A DNA stretch of 64,000 nucleotides from the NCBI GenBank assembly GCA_963767475.1, contig CAVYEI010000002.1:1488001-1552000 (forward strand), given 5' to 3'. The notes under the pieces were generated by a model. The model saw only the letters and a program-made list of their open reading frames with translations. It had not been told where the DNA came from and made no database searches. Positions 24,176 through 32,978 of the stretch are shown here, in pieces. The translations under genes were made by a program, and so were the position numbers. Source of the stretch: WHSW01 sp963767475 (lineage in GTDB: Bacteria > Actinomycetota > Thermoleophilia > Solirubrobacterales > 70-9). Position 1 is the first letter of the stretch. The number at the start of each line of letters is the position of its first letter.

Positions 24176-25405
24176 TCAGAGAAACGCCTTTCCCTCGCCG
24201 CGGTAGGTCGGCACCTCGTCGATGATCCGCTCGCCCTCGACCAGGTAGAGCGAGTTGAAGCGCTCGCACAGCTCGCCCGCCTTCGCATGGCGCAGGTAAA
24301 CGCGGTCGCCGACCCGCAGCTTGTAGGCGGCGGCGCCGGTGACCGGGGTCTGCACCTCGCCGGCGCCCTCGTCTCGATCGAAGCGAAGCCCGCCGGGGAG
24401 GTACGGCTCGGGCATCACCTGGCGCCCGCCCGCGCCCGAGGAGAGATACCCGCCGCCGAGCAGCGTCGCGATCCCGCCGACGGGTCGCCGGACAACGGGG
24501 AGGCTGAAGAAAGCGGCGGGCTCGAGCGCCAGCGAGCGGTAGTTGTCGAACAGCGCCGGGGCATAGAAGCCCGAGCCGGCCGTGAGCTCGGTGGCGATCC
24601 CGGCCGCCGCCGTGCGGGAAAGACTGCCGGTGCCACCGCCGTTGACGAACGCGAGCTCGCCCACCGCCTCCCGTACGGCGTCGACGATTCGCGGCAGGCG
24701 GCGGCGGATATCGGCCTCGGAGCGCGATTGCATCAACCGGATCGAGGCGCTTCGCAGCGGCTTGCCCGGGATCCGGTCGCCCACTCCGGCGATCTGGCCC
24801 TCGTAGGCCATCAGCCCGGCGAGCTCGGTGCCCGGCCGCTCGGAGATCTCTGCCGCCATCCGCGCCGCCCGCGCGGGGTCGTGGATCGGCGAGCGCTTGG
24901 GCCCGATCCGGGCGAGCCGGCCGCCGAGCGGCCACCAGGAGACGTCGACGTCGAGGCAGACGCGCAGTCGCGAGGGCCCGCCACCGATCGCCCCTTCGAT
25001 CAGGTCGAGGTGGGGGCGGTCGTCGACCATCAGCACCGGGGCGCGGGCGGGGTCGTCGGCGGCGAGCCGGGCGACCTGGGTGATCGCGCCGCGGTCGACC
25101 GTCGGGTAGGCGACGACGATGTCCACGAACCCCTGCTCGGCCAGGTAGAGGGCCTCCGGCGCGGTGAACGCGAGCACGCCCTGAAAGCCGGGGTCGAGCT
25201 CGAAGATCCGTCGCAGGACCGCGGTCGAGCGCACCGACTTCGACGCGACCCGGATCGGCAGCCCCCCGGCCTGGGCGAGCATCGCGGTCGCGTTGCGGCG
25301 CATCGCGTCCAGATCGACGAAGGCGAACGGCGGCGCGATGCCCGAGAAGAGCGAGTCGTAGCGGGCCTTGAGGGTCTCGCGGTCGATCTCGTGTGGCGGA
25401 GTCAC
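24176..25405 (-). CDS. Fold-type III PLP enzyme, D-amino-acid deaminase/aldolase-like
   Basis: 409 aa from ATG 25405. The N-terminal alanine-racemase-type barrel has PFAFVDLDAMRRNATAML and RVASKSVRSTAVLR, whose Lys is the expected PLP anchor. FVNGGGTGSLSRTAA is the phosphate-binding Gly loop. The C-terminal beta domain ends with GDRVYLRHAKAGELCERFNSLYLV, where HxKxGE fits the metal-binding site of D-threonine aldolase/D-serine dehydratase relatives. It heads a three-gene minus-strand operon. Actinobacteria often carry this enzyme next to a gulonolactone-oxidase-like gene, as seen here. Confidence 0.85.
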   Translation of the reverse strand: MTPPHEIDRETLKARYDSLFSGIAPPFAFVDLDAMRRNATAMLAQAGGLPIRVASKSVRSTAVLRRIFELDPGFQGVLAFTAPEALYLAEQGFVDIVVAYPTVDRGAITQVARLAADDPARAPVLMVDDRPHLDLIEGAIGGGPSRLRVCLDVDVSWWPLGGRLARIGPKRSPIHDPARAARMAAEISERPGTELAGLMAYEGQIAGVGDRIPGKPLRSASIRLMQSRSEADIRRRLPRIVDAVREAVGELAFVNGGGTGSLSRTAAAGIATELTAGSGFYAPALFDNYRSLALEPAAFFSLPVVRRPVGGIATLLGGGYLSSGAGGRQVMPEPYLPGGLRFDRDEGAGEVQTPVTGAAAYKLRVGDRVYLRHAKAGELCERFNSLYLVEGERIIDEVPTYRGEGKAFL

Positions 25406-25445
25406 AGCGCGGGCGAGCGTATCTAGACTGACCGCAGTTTCCCCA

Positions 25446-25534
25446 GGAGAGGTGGCCGAGTGGCTGAAGGCACTCGCCTGCTAAGCGAGTAGGGGGCGCA
25501 AGCTCTCTCGCGGGTTCGAATCCCGCCCTCTCCG
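25446..25534 (+). tRNA. tRNA-Ser (anticodon GCU)
   Basis: 89 nt. Acceptor GGAGAGG/CCTCTCC with discriminator G. Anticodon stem CTCGC/GCGAG with loop CTGCTAA, so anticodon GCU. Long class II variable arm and T-arm GCGGG TTCGAAT CCCGC. CCA not encoded. Confidence 0.97.
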
Positions 25535-25544
25535 CTTTCCGTCG

Positions 25545-26579
25545 CTACGCCGGCGGGACGATGAACCGGTTCTCCCGCGGGAGCTTCGCCAGGATCTCTT
25601 CGGGCACTCCCAGGTTGGCGGCCAGGGTGCTGACGGGGTTCGTCGATAGCCATGCGCTGAGATCGATCGCCTGGTAGTAGCCGCTGTTGAAACCGACCAG
25701 CACGCGGCAGACGTCGTCACCCGTGTTGAGGATGTAGTGCCCGGCGCCCATCGGCGCGTAGCCGACGTCGCCCGGCTCGAACTCCTCGGTCACCGCCTGG
25801 CCTTGGCTGAGGAAGACGGTCATCTGAGCCCGGCCGCTGAGGTAGTACTGCCACTCGTCGGCGTTCGGGTGCCAATGAAGCTCCCGTAGCGCGCCCGGCT
25901 CGAGCTCGATCACCGAGCCCGCCATCGTGGTCGAGATCGGGAACTCGTCGACGGTGACGGTGCGCTGGGTCCCGCCGCCAGGACTGCGGCGCGGCTCCTG
26001 CGCCATCAGCGGATAGCGGTGGGCGCTGGTGAGCTCGGCGTCGGGCCTGGCGGCCGCGTCGGGCGAGTCGTCGTCCGGTGGCGGTCCCTGGGCGAAGTAG
26101 ACCTCATGGTCGGGCAGCTCGGCGACCTCGTCCTCGCTCAGGCAGAGGTTCTGCGCCCGCACCGCGGCGGGCACGTGGGCGACGAAGTCGCTGAGGCTGA
26201 ACGTGTGGTCCTCGGAGAAGTCGCCGTTGTCGAAGACGAGGATGAAGTGACACTCGCCGGGCCCGAGGCCCTGGATCGAGTGGCCGTAGCCACGCGGGAA
26301 GTACCAGACATCACCGGGGCCGAAGTTGTCGACGGCGGATGAGCCGTCGGGGTGCACGATCGTGGTCCGGCAAGAGCCGCTGACCACGTATGCCCATTCG
26401 GCCGCGTTCGCGTGCCAGTGCAGCTCCCGCAGGCTGCCCGGTCCGAGGCGCATCGAGACGCCCGCGATCCCGGTGGAGACGGGGAACTCGCGCACCGAGG
26501 CGCCCCGGGTGACGCCGCCGGAACCGGTCTTCGGGGGCTGCTCCTCCAGGCGATAGCGAAAGGAGGGCAGGTCGGGCAT
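25545..26579 (-). CDS. Bicupin oxalate decarboxylase
   Basis: 344 aa from ATG 26579; the longer open frame upstream is not conserved. Two cupin domains each carry a Mn site: LRELHWHANAAEWAYVVSG with GYGHSIQ in the first, LRELHWHPNADEWQYYLSG with GAGHYIL in the second. Between them is DNGDFSEDHTFSLSDF, where SEDHT replaces the SENST lid of Bacillus OxdC; the proton-donating Glu is kept, favouring decarboxylase over oxidase activity. It converts oxalate to formate and CO2. No signal peptide, so cytosolic. Followed (upstream on this strand) by an NTF2-like gene 10 nt away. Confidence 0.9.
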   Translation of the reverse strand: MPDLPSFRYRLEEQPPKTGSGGVTRGASVREFPVSTGIAGVSMRLGPGSLRELHWHANAAEWAYVVSGSCRTTIVHPDGSSAVDNFGPGDVWYFPRGYGHSIQGLGPGECHFILVFDNGDFSEDHTFSLSDFVAHVPAAVRAQNLCLSEDEVAELPDHEVYFAQGPPPDDDSPDAAARPDAELTSAHRYPLMAQEPRRSPGGGTQRTVTVDEFPISTTMAGSVIELEPGALRELHWHPNADEWQYYLSGRAQMTVFLSQGQAVTEEFEPGDVGYAPMGAGHYILNTGDDVCRVLVGFNSGYYQAIDLSAWLSTNPVSTLAANLGVPEEILAKLPRENRFIVPPA

Positions 26580-26589
26580 CGGCGACAGC

Positions 26590-27003
26590 CTAGTCGGGAT
26601 AGACCCAGCCGATGTCCTCGTTCGCGACCCCGATCGAGGCGTGGGTCTGGACGAACCTCCAGATGTCGTCCTCGCGGTGAAAGACAGCGCTCCAGCGCGG
26701 CGAGACATGCTTACCGTCCGGCATCGTGATCGTCACGGTCGTCGTCGCCCAGCCGACGGATCCCTCGCTGAACGCTTCGATCTTGGTGGGCGCAAATGCG
26801 GCAGCGCCGCCGCCGCCCTCGACCTCGCCGCGCAGGAACTCGGTGACCGCTTCGCCACCCTTGAACAGCTCACCCGGATCGCTGCCGATCAGGCGGGTGC
26901 CGTCGCCGGGCGAGATGTGGGTGTCAACGAGCGACGGGTCGCCGTTCGAGGCGGCCGCGAACCAGGCGCTTACGAGCTGCTCGAGTTCGGGCGATCGGTC
27001 CAT
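26590..27003 (-). CDS. SnoaL/NTF2-like domain protein
   Basis: 137 aa from ATG 27003. It begins SPELEQLVSAWFAAASNGDPSLVDTHISP and ends WRFVQTHASIGVANEDIGWVYPD, the helix and last strands of an NTF2-like cone fold. The centre has TVTITMPDGKHVSPRWSAVFHREDDIW. Eleven bases separate its stop from the start of oxalate decarboxylase, so they are likely co-transcribed. Catalytic residues cannot be assigned; it may be a small hydrolase/isomerase or a ligand-binding protein. Confidence 0.82.
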   Translation of the reverse strand: MDRSPELEQLVSAWFAAASNGDPSLVDTHISPGDGTRLIGSDPGELFKGGEAVTEFLRGEVEGGGGAAAFAPTKIEAFSEGSVGWATTTVTITMPDGKHVSPRWSAVFHREDDIWRFVQTHASIGVANEDIGWVYPD

Positions 27004-27049
27004 GCTGCCGCCGCGAGCTAATCACAGCGGTACCTTCCGTGGCCAACCC

Positions 27050-28498
27050 ATGCCGTCCGAACACCTCGACGTGCTGATCGTCGGCGCCGGCCTTTCCGGC
27101 ATCGGCGCCGCCTACCACCTGCAGGCCGAGTGCCCGGGCAAGACCTACGCGATCCTCGAGGCCCGGGATGCGATCGGCGGCACCTGGGACCTGTTCCGCT
27201 ATCCCGGCATCCGCTCCGACTCCGACATGCTCACGCTCGGCTATTCGTTCCGGCCCTGGGCCGAGGCGAAGGCGATCGCCGATGGGCCCTCGATCCTCAG
27301 GTACGTCAACGAGACGGCGAGCGAGTACGGGATTGACGAGCGGATCCGCTTTGGCCATCGCGTCGTCGGCGTCAGCTGGTCGAGCGCGGACGCGCGCTGG
27401 ACCGTCGAGGTGGAGCGCGACGGCGAGCCCGTCGAGCTGAGTTGCAACTTCCTCCACGTCTGCAGCGGCTACTACCGCTACGACGAGGGCTACACGCCGG
27501 AGTTCGAGGGCACCGATCGCTTCCATGGTCAGATCGTCCATCCGCAGAAGTGGACCGACGAGATCGACTACGCGGGCAAGCGCGTGGTCGTGATCGGCAG
27601 CGGCGCGACCGCGGTCACCCTGGTCCCGGCGATGGCGAAGACCGCCGCTCAGGTGACGATGCTGCAGCGCTCGCCGAGCTATGTGATCTCGCTCCCGGGC
27701 GAGGACCCGATCGCGAGGGTCCTGCGCCGGGTGCTGCCGGCGCGGGCCGCGTTCACCCTGCTGAAGTGGAAGAACGTGCTGCTGGCGATGCTCAGCTTCC
27801 AGCTCTCCCGTCGGCGGCCGAAGATCGCGCGGGCGCTGATCCGCAAGGGGCTCGAGCGCCAGCTCCCCGCCGGCTACGACATCGACACCCATTTCAAGCC
27901 CAGCTACAACCCCTGGGACCAGCGGCTGTGCCTGGTTCCCGACGGCGACCTGTTCGCGGCGATCAGCGACGGCAGCGCCGACGTGGTCACCGACCGGATC
28001 GAGACCTTCACCGAGCAGGGGCTGCGGCTCGAGTCCGGGGCCGAGCTCGAGGCCGATCTGATCGTCACCGCGACCGGGATCAACCTCCTGCCGCTGGGCG
28101 GGATCAAGGTCGCAGTCGACGACCGCGAGATCACGTTCTCGGAGACGATGACCTACAAGGGGATGATGTTCAGCGGGGTGCCGAACCTCGCGGTCTCGCT
28201 CGGCTACACGAACGCATCTTGGACGCTCAAGTGCGACCTCACCTGCGAGTACGTCTGCCGGCTGCTCAACCACATGGACGAGCGCGGATACGCCTACGGC
28301 ACCCCGCGCAACCACGACCCATCGATCACCGAGGAGCCGTTCATCGACTTTTCCTCCGGCTACGTGCAGCGCTCGATCGACCTGTTCCCGAAGCAGGGAT
28401 CGCGACCGCCATGGCGCCTGCACCAGAACTACGCCCGCGACATCGTCATGCTCCGCTTCGGCGCCGTCGACGACGAAGCGATGGAGTTCTCGGGTTGA
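27050..28498 (+). CDS. Baeyer-Villiger-type flavin monooxygenase
   Basis: 482 aa from ATG 27050. N-terminal FAD motif VLIVGAGLSGIGAAYHL, then GGTWDLFRYPGIRSDSDM. The fingerprint FHGQIVHPQKWTDEIDY matches the class B monooxygenase motif FxGxxxHxxxW, followed by the NADPH motif VVVIGSGATAVTLVPAMAK. TATGINLLPLGG is also typical. It inserts one oxygen atom into a ketone (or acts as N-/S-oxygenase) using NADPH and O2. The stop overlaps the TTG start of an alpha-hydroxyacid oxidase, so the two probably act in one catabolic route, substrate unknown. Confidence 0.92.
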   Translation: MPSEHLDVLIVGAGLSGIGAAYHLQAECPGKTYAILEARDAIGGTWDLFRYPGIRSDSDMLTLGYSFRPWAEAKAIADGPSILRYVNETASEYGIDERIRFGHRVVGVSWSSADARWTVEVERDGEPVELSCNFLHVCSGYYRYDEGYTPEFEGTDRFHGQIVHPQKWTDEIDYAGKRVVVIGSGATAVTLVPAMAKTAAQVTMLQRSPSYVISLPGEDPIARVLRRVLPARAAFTLLKWKNVLLAMLSFQLSRRRPKIARALIRKGLERQLPAGYDIDTHFKPSYNPWDQRLCLVPDGDLFAAISDGSADVVTDRIETFTEQGLRLESGAELEADLIVTATGINLLPLGGIKVAVDDREITFSETMTYKGMMFSGVPNLAVSLGYTNASWTLKCDLTCEYVCRLLNHMDERGYAYGTPRNHDPSITEEPFIDFSSGYVQRSIDLFPKQGSRPPWRLHQNYARDIVMLRFGAVDDEAMEFSG

Positions 28499-29691
28499 CG
28501 GACGGACCGGCCCACGGACCGCCGTTCTCGAGTTACCAGGCGGAGATCTTTCTCGGCGGACTGGGTGGGAAGACGCCGGAGCATCCGGTTTCGGTGGCCG
28601 AGCTCGAGCGCCTGGCCGAGGAGAAGCTCGACGATCCCAAGGTGGCGTCCTACATCTTCGGCGGCGCCGGGCGCGAGGAGACGATGCGCTCGAACCTGGA
28701 GGCGTTTCGGCGCTGGCGGATCGTGCCGCGGATGCTCCGCGACGTGTCCACCCGCGACCTCTCGGTCACCGTGCTCGGCACCGAGATGCCGGCGCCGCTG
28801 CTGCTGGCGCCGATCGGAGCGCAGTCGATCGCCCACCCCGAGGGCGAGCTCGCCGTCGCCCGCGCCGCCGCCGTCGTCGGCCTGGCGATGACGCTGAGCA
28901 CCGTCTCCTCGTTCACGCTCGAGGAGGTCGCGGCCGCGACCGCGGCGCCGAAGTGGTTTCAGCTCTACTGGCCGCGCAACCGCGAGCTCGCCGCCAGCCT
29001 CGTCGGCCGTGCCGAGAGCGCTGGGTTCGAGGCGATCGTGCTCACCGTCGACACCTTCCTGCCGGGCTGGAAGACCCGCGACCTGAAGGCCGCCTGGGTA
29101 CCTCACCTCGACGGCATCGGGATCGCCAACTACACCTCCGACCCGGTCTTCCGCGAGTCGCTCGCAAAGCCCCCCGAGGAGGATCCGCAGGCGGCGATCG
29201 GCGAGTTCCTGCTCACGTTCTCCAACCCTGAGCTGAGCTGGGATGAGCTCGAGTTCCTGCGTATGGAGACCGAGCTGCCGATCCTGCTCAAGGGCATCCT
29301 GCATCCCGACGATGCCCGTGCGGCGCGGGAGCACGGGATCGACGGGGTTGTGGTCTCCAACCATGGCGGCCGCCAGATCGACGGCGAGATCGCGGCCCTC
29401 GACGCACTGCCGGCGGTCGTCGGCGCGGTCGGCGACGAGATCGCGGTGCTGCTCGACAGCGGCGTTCGCTCGGGCGCCGATGTGGCCAAGGCGCTGGCGC
29501 TGGGCGCCGACGCGGTTGCCCTCGGCCGTCCGTACCTGTGGGGTCTGGCGCTAGGCGGAGAGGCCGGCGCGCTGGCCGTGTTGCGCGCGGTCCTCGCCGA
29601 GCTCGACCTGACGATCGGGCTCAGCGGCCACACCAGTCCAGCCCAGCTCGGGCCCGAGCTGCTCGCCCGCGAGGGCGAAGGGCCTGGCTGA
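28495..29691 (+). CDS. FMN-dependent alpha-hydroxyacid oxidase (lactate 2-monooxygenase-like)
   Basis: 398 aa from TTG 28495, inside TTGA with the monooxygenase stop; the open frame extends far upstream but only as antisense/out-of-frame sequence of the previous gene. Conserved FMN-barrel features are MPAPLLLAPIGAQSIAHPEGE, KWFQLYWPRNRE, LTVDTFLPGWKTRDLK, ILLKGILHPDDARA and GVVVSNHGGRQIDG, with the catalytic His before GGRQ. DSGVRSGADVAKALALGADAVALGRPYLWGL closes the barrel. PGWKTRDL and overall length favour the lactate 2-monooxygenase branch. It oxidises an alpha-hydroxyacid with O2. Confidence 0.9.
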   Translation: MTDGPAHGPPFSSYQAEIFLGGLGGKTPEHPVSVAELERLAEEKLDDPKVASYIFGGAGREETMRSNLEAFRRWRIVPRMLRDVSTRDLSVTVLGTEMPAPLLLAPIGAQSIAHPEGELAVARAAAVVGLAMTLSTVSSFTLEEVAAATAAPKWFQLYWPRNRELAASLVGRAESAGFEAIVLTVDTFLPGWKTRDLKAAWVPHLDGIGIANYTSDPVFRESLAKPPEEDPQAAIGEFLLTFSNPELSWDELEFLRMETELPILLKGILHPDDARAAREHGIDGVVVSNHGGRQIDGEIAALDALPAVVGAVGDEIAVLLDSGVRSGADVAKALALGADAVALGRPYLWGLALGGEAGALAVLRAVLAELDLTIGLSGHTSPAQLGPELLAREGEGPG

Positions 29692-29738
29692 TCGCGCGAT
29701 CCGGTCGGCCGGCGATCGCCGGTGGGTACCGTGATGTT

Positions 29739-30650
29739 GTGCCGCGCAGCTCCCGGGGGACAACGATCCGCGCCAGTCTCGCGCTCGCGGCCTTGCTTGC
29801 GACGGCCGTCCTCGGCGGCTGCGGGTCCGACCAGGATCCGGCCGACCCCGAGACCGTCACCGTCGCGCTGCCGGACGTGACCGTTGCCGGCGAGGACGCC
29901 GGTGCCGCCAGTGACGGCGAGGCGGCGACCACGGTCACCGATGCCGACCCGGCGACCGACGCCGCTGCCTTGGAGCCGAACGAGGTCGAGGCGGCGCCCT
30001 CGGCGGAGCCTCCGGCGCCGAAGCCGACGCTGACGCTCGACGTCCCAGCCGAGGCCTACCCCGTGATCTGGGTGCGGGTCGACCATCGGGTCGCGCTGCG
30101 CACCGAGCCCGGCGGTGGCGAGCTGGTCAAGCGGATCGGCCGCCGGACCGAGTTCGGCTCGCCGAGCGTCTTCGGTGTCGTCGACCAGCGCGGCAACTGG
30201 GCCGGGGTGACGACGACTCTGCTTCCCAACGGCCGCGTCGGCTGGATCAAGCTCGACCCGAAGCGGATCGAGGCCGGGTGGACGAGCTACTCGATCGTCG
30301 TCGACGTCTCCGATCGGCGCGCCGCGCTGCTCGAGGGTGGCGAGTCGAGGCTGTCGTTCCCGGTCACGGTCGGTGCGCCCGGCTCCGACACGCCGACCGG
30401 GCGTTTCGCCGTCACCGACACCTTCACCCGACTGCACTCGGCCGCCTACGGCTGCTGTGCGGTCGCCCTCAGTGCCACCCAGCCGAACCTGCCCTCGGGC
30501 TGGCTCGGCGGCAACACGATCGCGATCCACGGCACCGCCGGCCCGCTCGGGGTCGCGGCCTCGCATGGCTGCGTGCGCGCCGCCGACGCCGACGTCGCCA
30601 AGCTCGTGCGCCGAATCCCGCTTGGCACACCTGTCTTCGTTCGCGCCTGA
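29739..30650 (+). CDS. L,D-transpeptidase lipoprotein with SH3-like domain
   Basis: 303 aa from GTG 29739. Signal peptide with lipobox (LLATAVLGGC), so lipid-anchored outside the membrane. A low-complexity Asp/Ala/Pro linker (residues ~30-105), an SH3-like region (VRVDHRVALRTEPGGG ... GRVGWIKLD), then the YkuD catalytic domain: TPTGRFAVTDTF and AIHGTAGPLGVAASHGCVRA, with catalytic Cys in SHGCVR. It makes 3-3 peptidoglycan cross-links or attaches proteins to peptidoglycan. An extra CC pair (AYGCCAVAL) is unusual. Followed after 47 nt by another exported protein. Confidence 0.93.
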   Translation: MPRSSRGTTIRASLALAALLATAVLGGCGSDQDPADPETVTVALPDVTVAGEDAGAASDGEAATTVTDADPATDAAALEPNEVEAAPSAEPPAPKPTLTLDVPAEAYPVIWVRVDHRVALRTEPGGGELVKRIGRRTEFGSPSVFGVVDQRGNWAGVTTTLLPNGRVGWIKLDPKRIEAGWTSYSIVVDVSDRRAALLEGGESRLSFPVTVGAPGSDTPTGRFAVTDTFTRLHSAAYGCCAVALSATQPNLPSGWLGGNTIAIHGTAGPLGVAASHGCVRAADADVAKLVRRIPLGTPVFVRA

Positions 30651-30697
30651 CCGCGCGGCTGCTTGGAATCGGCGCCGAACGGGCTTATGTTGGAGGG

Positions 30698-31585
30698 GTG
30701 CGGTCCCGGCTCGCTCAGGCAGTCGTCCTCGGCTCGGCGTTGACGTCGCTCGCCTGGCCCGCGGTCAGCGCGGCAGATCACGTTTCCATCGACGCCTCGG
30801 TGTCGGCGGAGGTCCTGGACCTGGATCCGAGCTCCGCCAGGGTCAAGGTAACCGTGCATATCACCTGCACCGGTGCCAACCCTGGGGCAGCCGCGTACGG
30901 TGGCACCGTGAAGCTGGTCGACCTCGACACCGGCGAGGAGATCTACCTTGGGGGTGTCTTCGGCCCCAGCAACGAGACGACCCAGTTCGTCGAGCGCCGC
31001 GAGGGCGATCGGCGGATGCAGCCTCAGTTGAGCGACACCTTCTGTTACGAGGTGATCGCGGGCATCTTTCATGGATCCGGCATGGTTGACGTGTCAGGGA
31101 GCACCGTCGTCATCCCGGCCAAGGCGGGGAATGGCGGCGGTGGCGGCGGCGGAGGAGGGAATGGCGGCGGCGGCTCGGGCGGAGCCGATCCCGACGATCC
31201 CCTCCGACCCGGGGGCTGCGCCAACGAGATCCTCGGTTCCGGCGGCCCAGACGTCGTCGAGGGTGGGGCTGGTGGCGATCTGGTTCTAGTGTTCGGCGGC
31301 CCTGACCGGGTGCGCGGGCGGGATGGGCACGACTGCCTCGTCGGAAGCTCAGGACGTGACCGTCTGCTTGGCGAGAACGGAGATGACCGGCTCACCGGCG
31401 GCAGCGGCGCCGACCGGCTCGACGGCGGGCCCGGCCGCAACGCCTATGACGCGGGCTCCGGCGCTGACACCATCAAGGCCCGGAACGGGAACCGCGAGAC
31501 GGTCCGCTGTGGCTCCGGCGACGACACCGTGCGCGCCGACGGCAACGACCGCCTGCGCGGCTGCGAGCAGGTCACCCGGAGCTGA
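30698..31585 (+). CDS. Secreted protein with poly-Gly hinge and RTX-type calcium repeats
   Basis: 295 aa; GTG 30698 preceded by GGAGGG. Signal peptide (AVVLGSALTSLAWPAVSAAD). Residues 30-145 form an N-terminal beta domain with two Cys (HITCTGAN, DTFCYEV). A glycine hinge (nine consecutive Gly, then GNGGGGSGG) leads to RTX nonapeptides: GSGGPDVVEGGAGGDLV, GRDGHDCLVGSSGRDRL, ENGDDRLTGGSGADRL. These fold as a Ca2+-bound parallel beta-roll. The final part (ETVRCGSGDDTVRADG) has degenerate repeats and two Cys. No enzyme domain is recognisable; probably a wall or matrix protein. Confidence 0.85.
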   Translation: MRSRLAQAVVLGSALTSLAWPAVSAADHVSIDASVSAEVLDLDPSSARVKVTVHITCTGANPGAAAYGGTVKLVDLDTGEEIYLGGVFGPSNETTQFVERREGDRRMQPQLSDTFCYEVIAGIFHGSGMVDVSGSTVVIPAKAGNGGGGGGGGGNGGGGSGGADPDDPLRPGGCANEILGSGGPDVVEGGAGGDLVLVFGGPDRVRGRDGHDCLVGSSGRDRLLGENGDDRLTGGSGADRLDGGPGRNAYDAGSGADTIKARNGNRETVRCGSGDDTVRADGNDRLRGCEQVTRS

Positions 31586-31595
31586 GCGGCCGGGG

Positions 31596-32978
31596 CTAGG
31601 ACGCCGCGGCGACCTGCTCCGCGAGCGCCGCCTCGAGGTCGGCGCCGAGCTCGTTCAGGTCGTCGAGCAGGTCGCGGTCGCCGGCGAGCCCGAAGAAGAC
31701 GCGGCCGTCGTAGCTCAGCACCCCGATCGAGAGCGCGTGGTTTTGCGGCGAGAGCGGCACGAACGGATAGATCGCCTCCAGCTTTCGGCCCATCAGGTAG
31801 AAGGGAACCTGCGGGCCGGGGACGTTGGAGACGACCAGGTTGAAGGCCAATGGACGCGAGATCGCCCCGGCGAGCACCCGGTTGATCGTTGGCGGCGTCC
31901 AGCCGGTGGCCTCGATGATCAGCGAGGCCGCGGTCGCCTGCTCGGAGGCCTTCAGCCGCGTGGTCTCGGCGTGGATGCGCCGCAGGCGGGCCGCCGCGTC
32001 GGCCTCGGCGATCGGCAGCCGGACCAGCAGGGTCGCGATCCGGTTGCCGAGCTCGAGGTCCTCGCCGGGGCGGCGGATGCTCATCGGCACCAGACCGACG
32101 AGATGCTCGGGAACCTGCACTCCGCGGCGCTCGAACAGCCTCCGCAGGCCACCCGCGGCGACCGAGAGGATGACGTCGTTGACCGTCGCCCCCGAGTCGC
32201 CGCGGATCGACTTCAGCAGCTCGAGCTCGGTCTCGACGAAGGCGACTCGGCGGTCGCGGCCGATCTCCTCGTTGAGGAACGTGCGCGGCGCGGTCGGACC
32301 GCTCGCCGCCAGCTTCGCGAACCCCTCCGCGGTCTTCATCACCCGGCCGGCGGTCGAGCGCGGCATCGTCAGTGCGCCGCGCGCCGCCTTGCGGGCGGCT
32401 CGCAGCGGGGCGCGGATGCGGTCGGATGCGTCGCGAACGAAGAGCAGCTCCGGGCTCGGCTCGTCGGGCTCCCAACGCTCCTCGGAGACCTCCATCTCGG
32501 TGCCCTCGGGACTGGCGTCGAGGATGATCGTGCCGACGTCGACGGCGGCGACCCCGTCGACGAGGGCGTGGTGGGTCTTCGAGATGTAGGCGTGTCGCTT
32601 TCGCTCCAGGCCCTCGATCAGGTAGAGCTGCCACAGCGGCCGGGTCAGGTCGAGCGGCTCCGACATCACCCGGCCGACGAGCTCGCGCAGCTCGCTCATC
32701 CCGCCCGGCTTCGGCAGCGCGACGCGGCGGACATGGCGCTGGATGTCGAAGCGCGAGTCGTCGGCCCAGACCGGGTTGTTGAGCGCGATCGCGCCGACCG
32801 AGGTGATCTTCTGGCGAAAGCGGGGGATCAGCCCAAGGCGCGACTCGACGTGCTCGAGCAGGTGCTGGAGCTCGGGAGGCTTGCCCTCGACGACGATCGT
32901 CGCTCCGACATGGACGTGAATCGGTCCTCGCTCGGCGAGCAGCGAGGACATGTCTGAGGCCGAGAGGCGGTCGTTCAC
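31596..32978 (-). CDS. Wax ester synthase/diacylglycerol acyltransferase (WS/DGAT)
   Basis: 460 aa; GTG 32978 overlaps the previous stop (GTGA). Hallmarks are LNNPVWADDSRFDIQRHV, the catalytic HHALVDG at about residue 133, PRTFLNEEIGRDRRVAF, TVNDVILSVAAGGLRR, PMSIRRPGEDLELGNRI and NLVVSNVPGPQ. The enzyme esterifies acyl-CoA with fatty alcohols or diacylglycerol to make storage lipid at the membrane surface. Length is normal. The N-terminus lacks the usual long leader but LSASDMSSLLAE matches the family start. Co-transcribed with an NTF2-like gene. Confidence 0.94.
   Translation of the reverse strand: MNDRLSASDMSSLLAERGPIHVHVGATIVVEGKPPELQHLLEHVESRLGLIPRFRQKITSVGAIALNNPVWADDSRFDIQRHVRRVALPKPGGMSELRELVGRVMSEPLDLTRPLWQLYLIEGLERKRHAYISKTHHALVDGVAAVDVGTIILDASPEGTEMEVSEERWEPDEPSPELLFVRDASDRIRAPLRAARKAARGALTMPRSTAGRVMKTAEGFAKLAASGPTAPRTFLNEEIGRDRRVAFVETELELLKSIRGDSGATVNDVILSVAAGGLRRLFERRGVQVPEHLVGLVPMSIRRPGEDLELGNRIATLLVRLPIAEADAAARLRRIHAETTRLKASEQATAASLIIEATGWTPPTINRVLAGAISRPLAFNLVVSNVPGPQVPFYLMGRKLEAIYPFVPLSPQNHALSIGVLSYDGRVFFGLAGDRDLLDDLNELGADLEAALAEQVAAAS

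Noticed and set aside
27442..29691. A 749-residue fusion of an N-terminal domain to the hydroxyacid oxidase
   Set aside because: The first 350 residues are an out-of-frame copy of the monooxygenase gene; the true start is TTG 28495.
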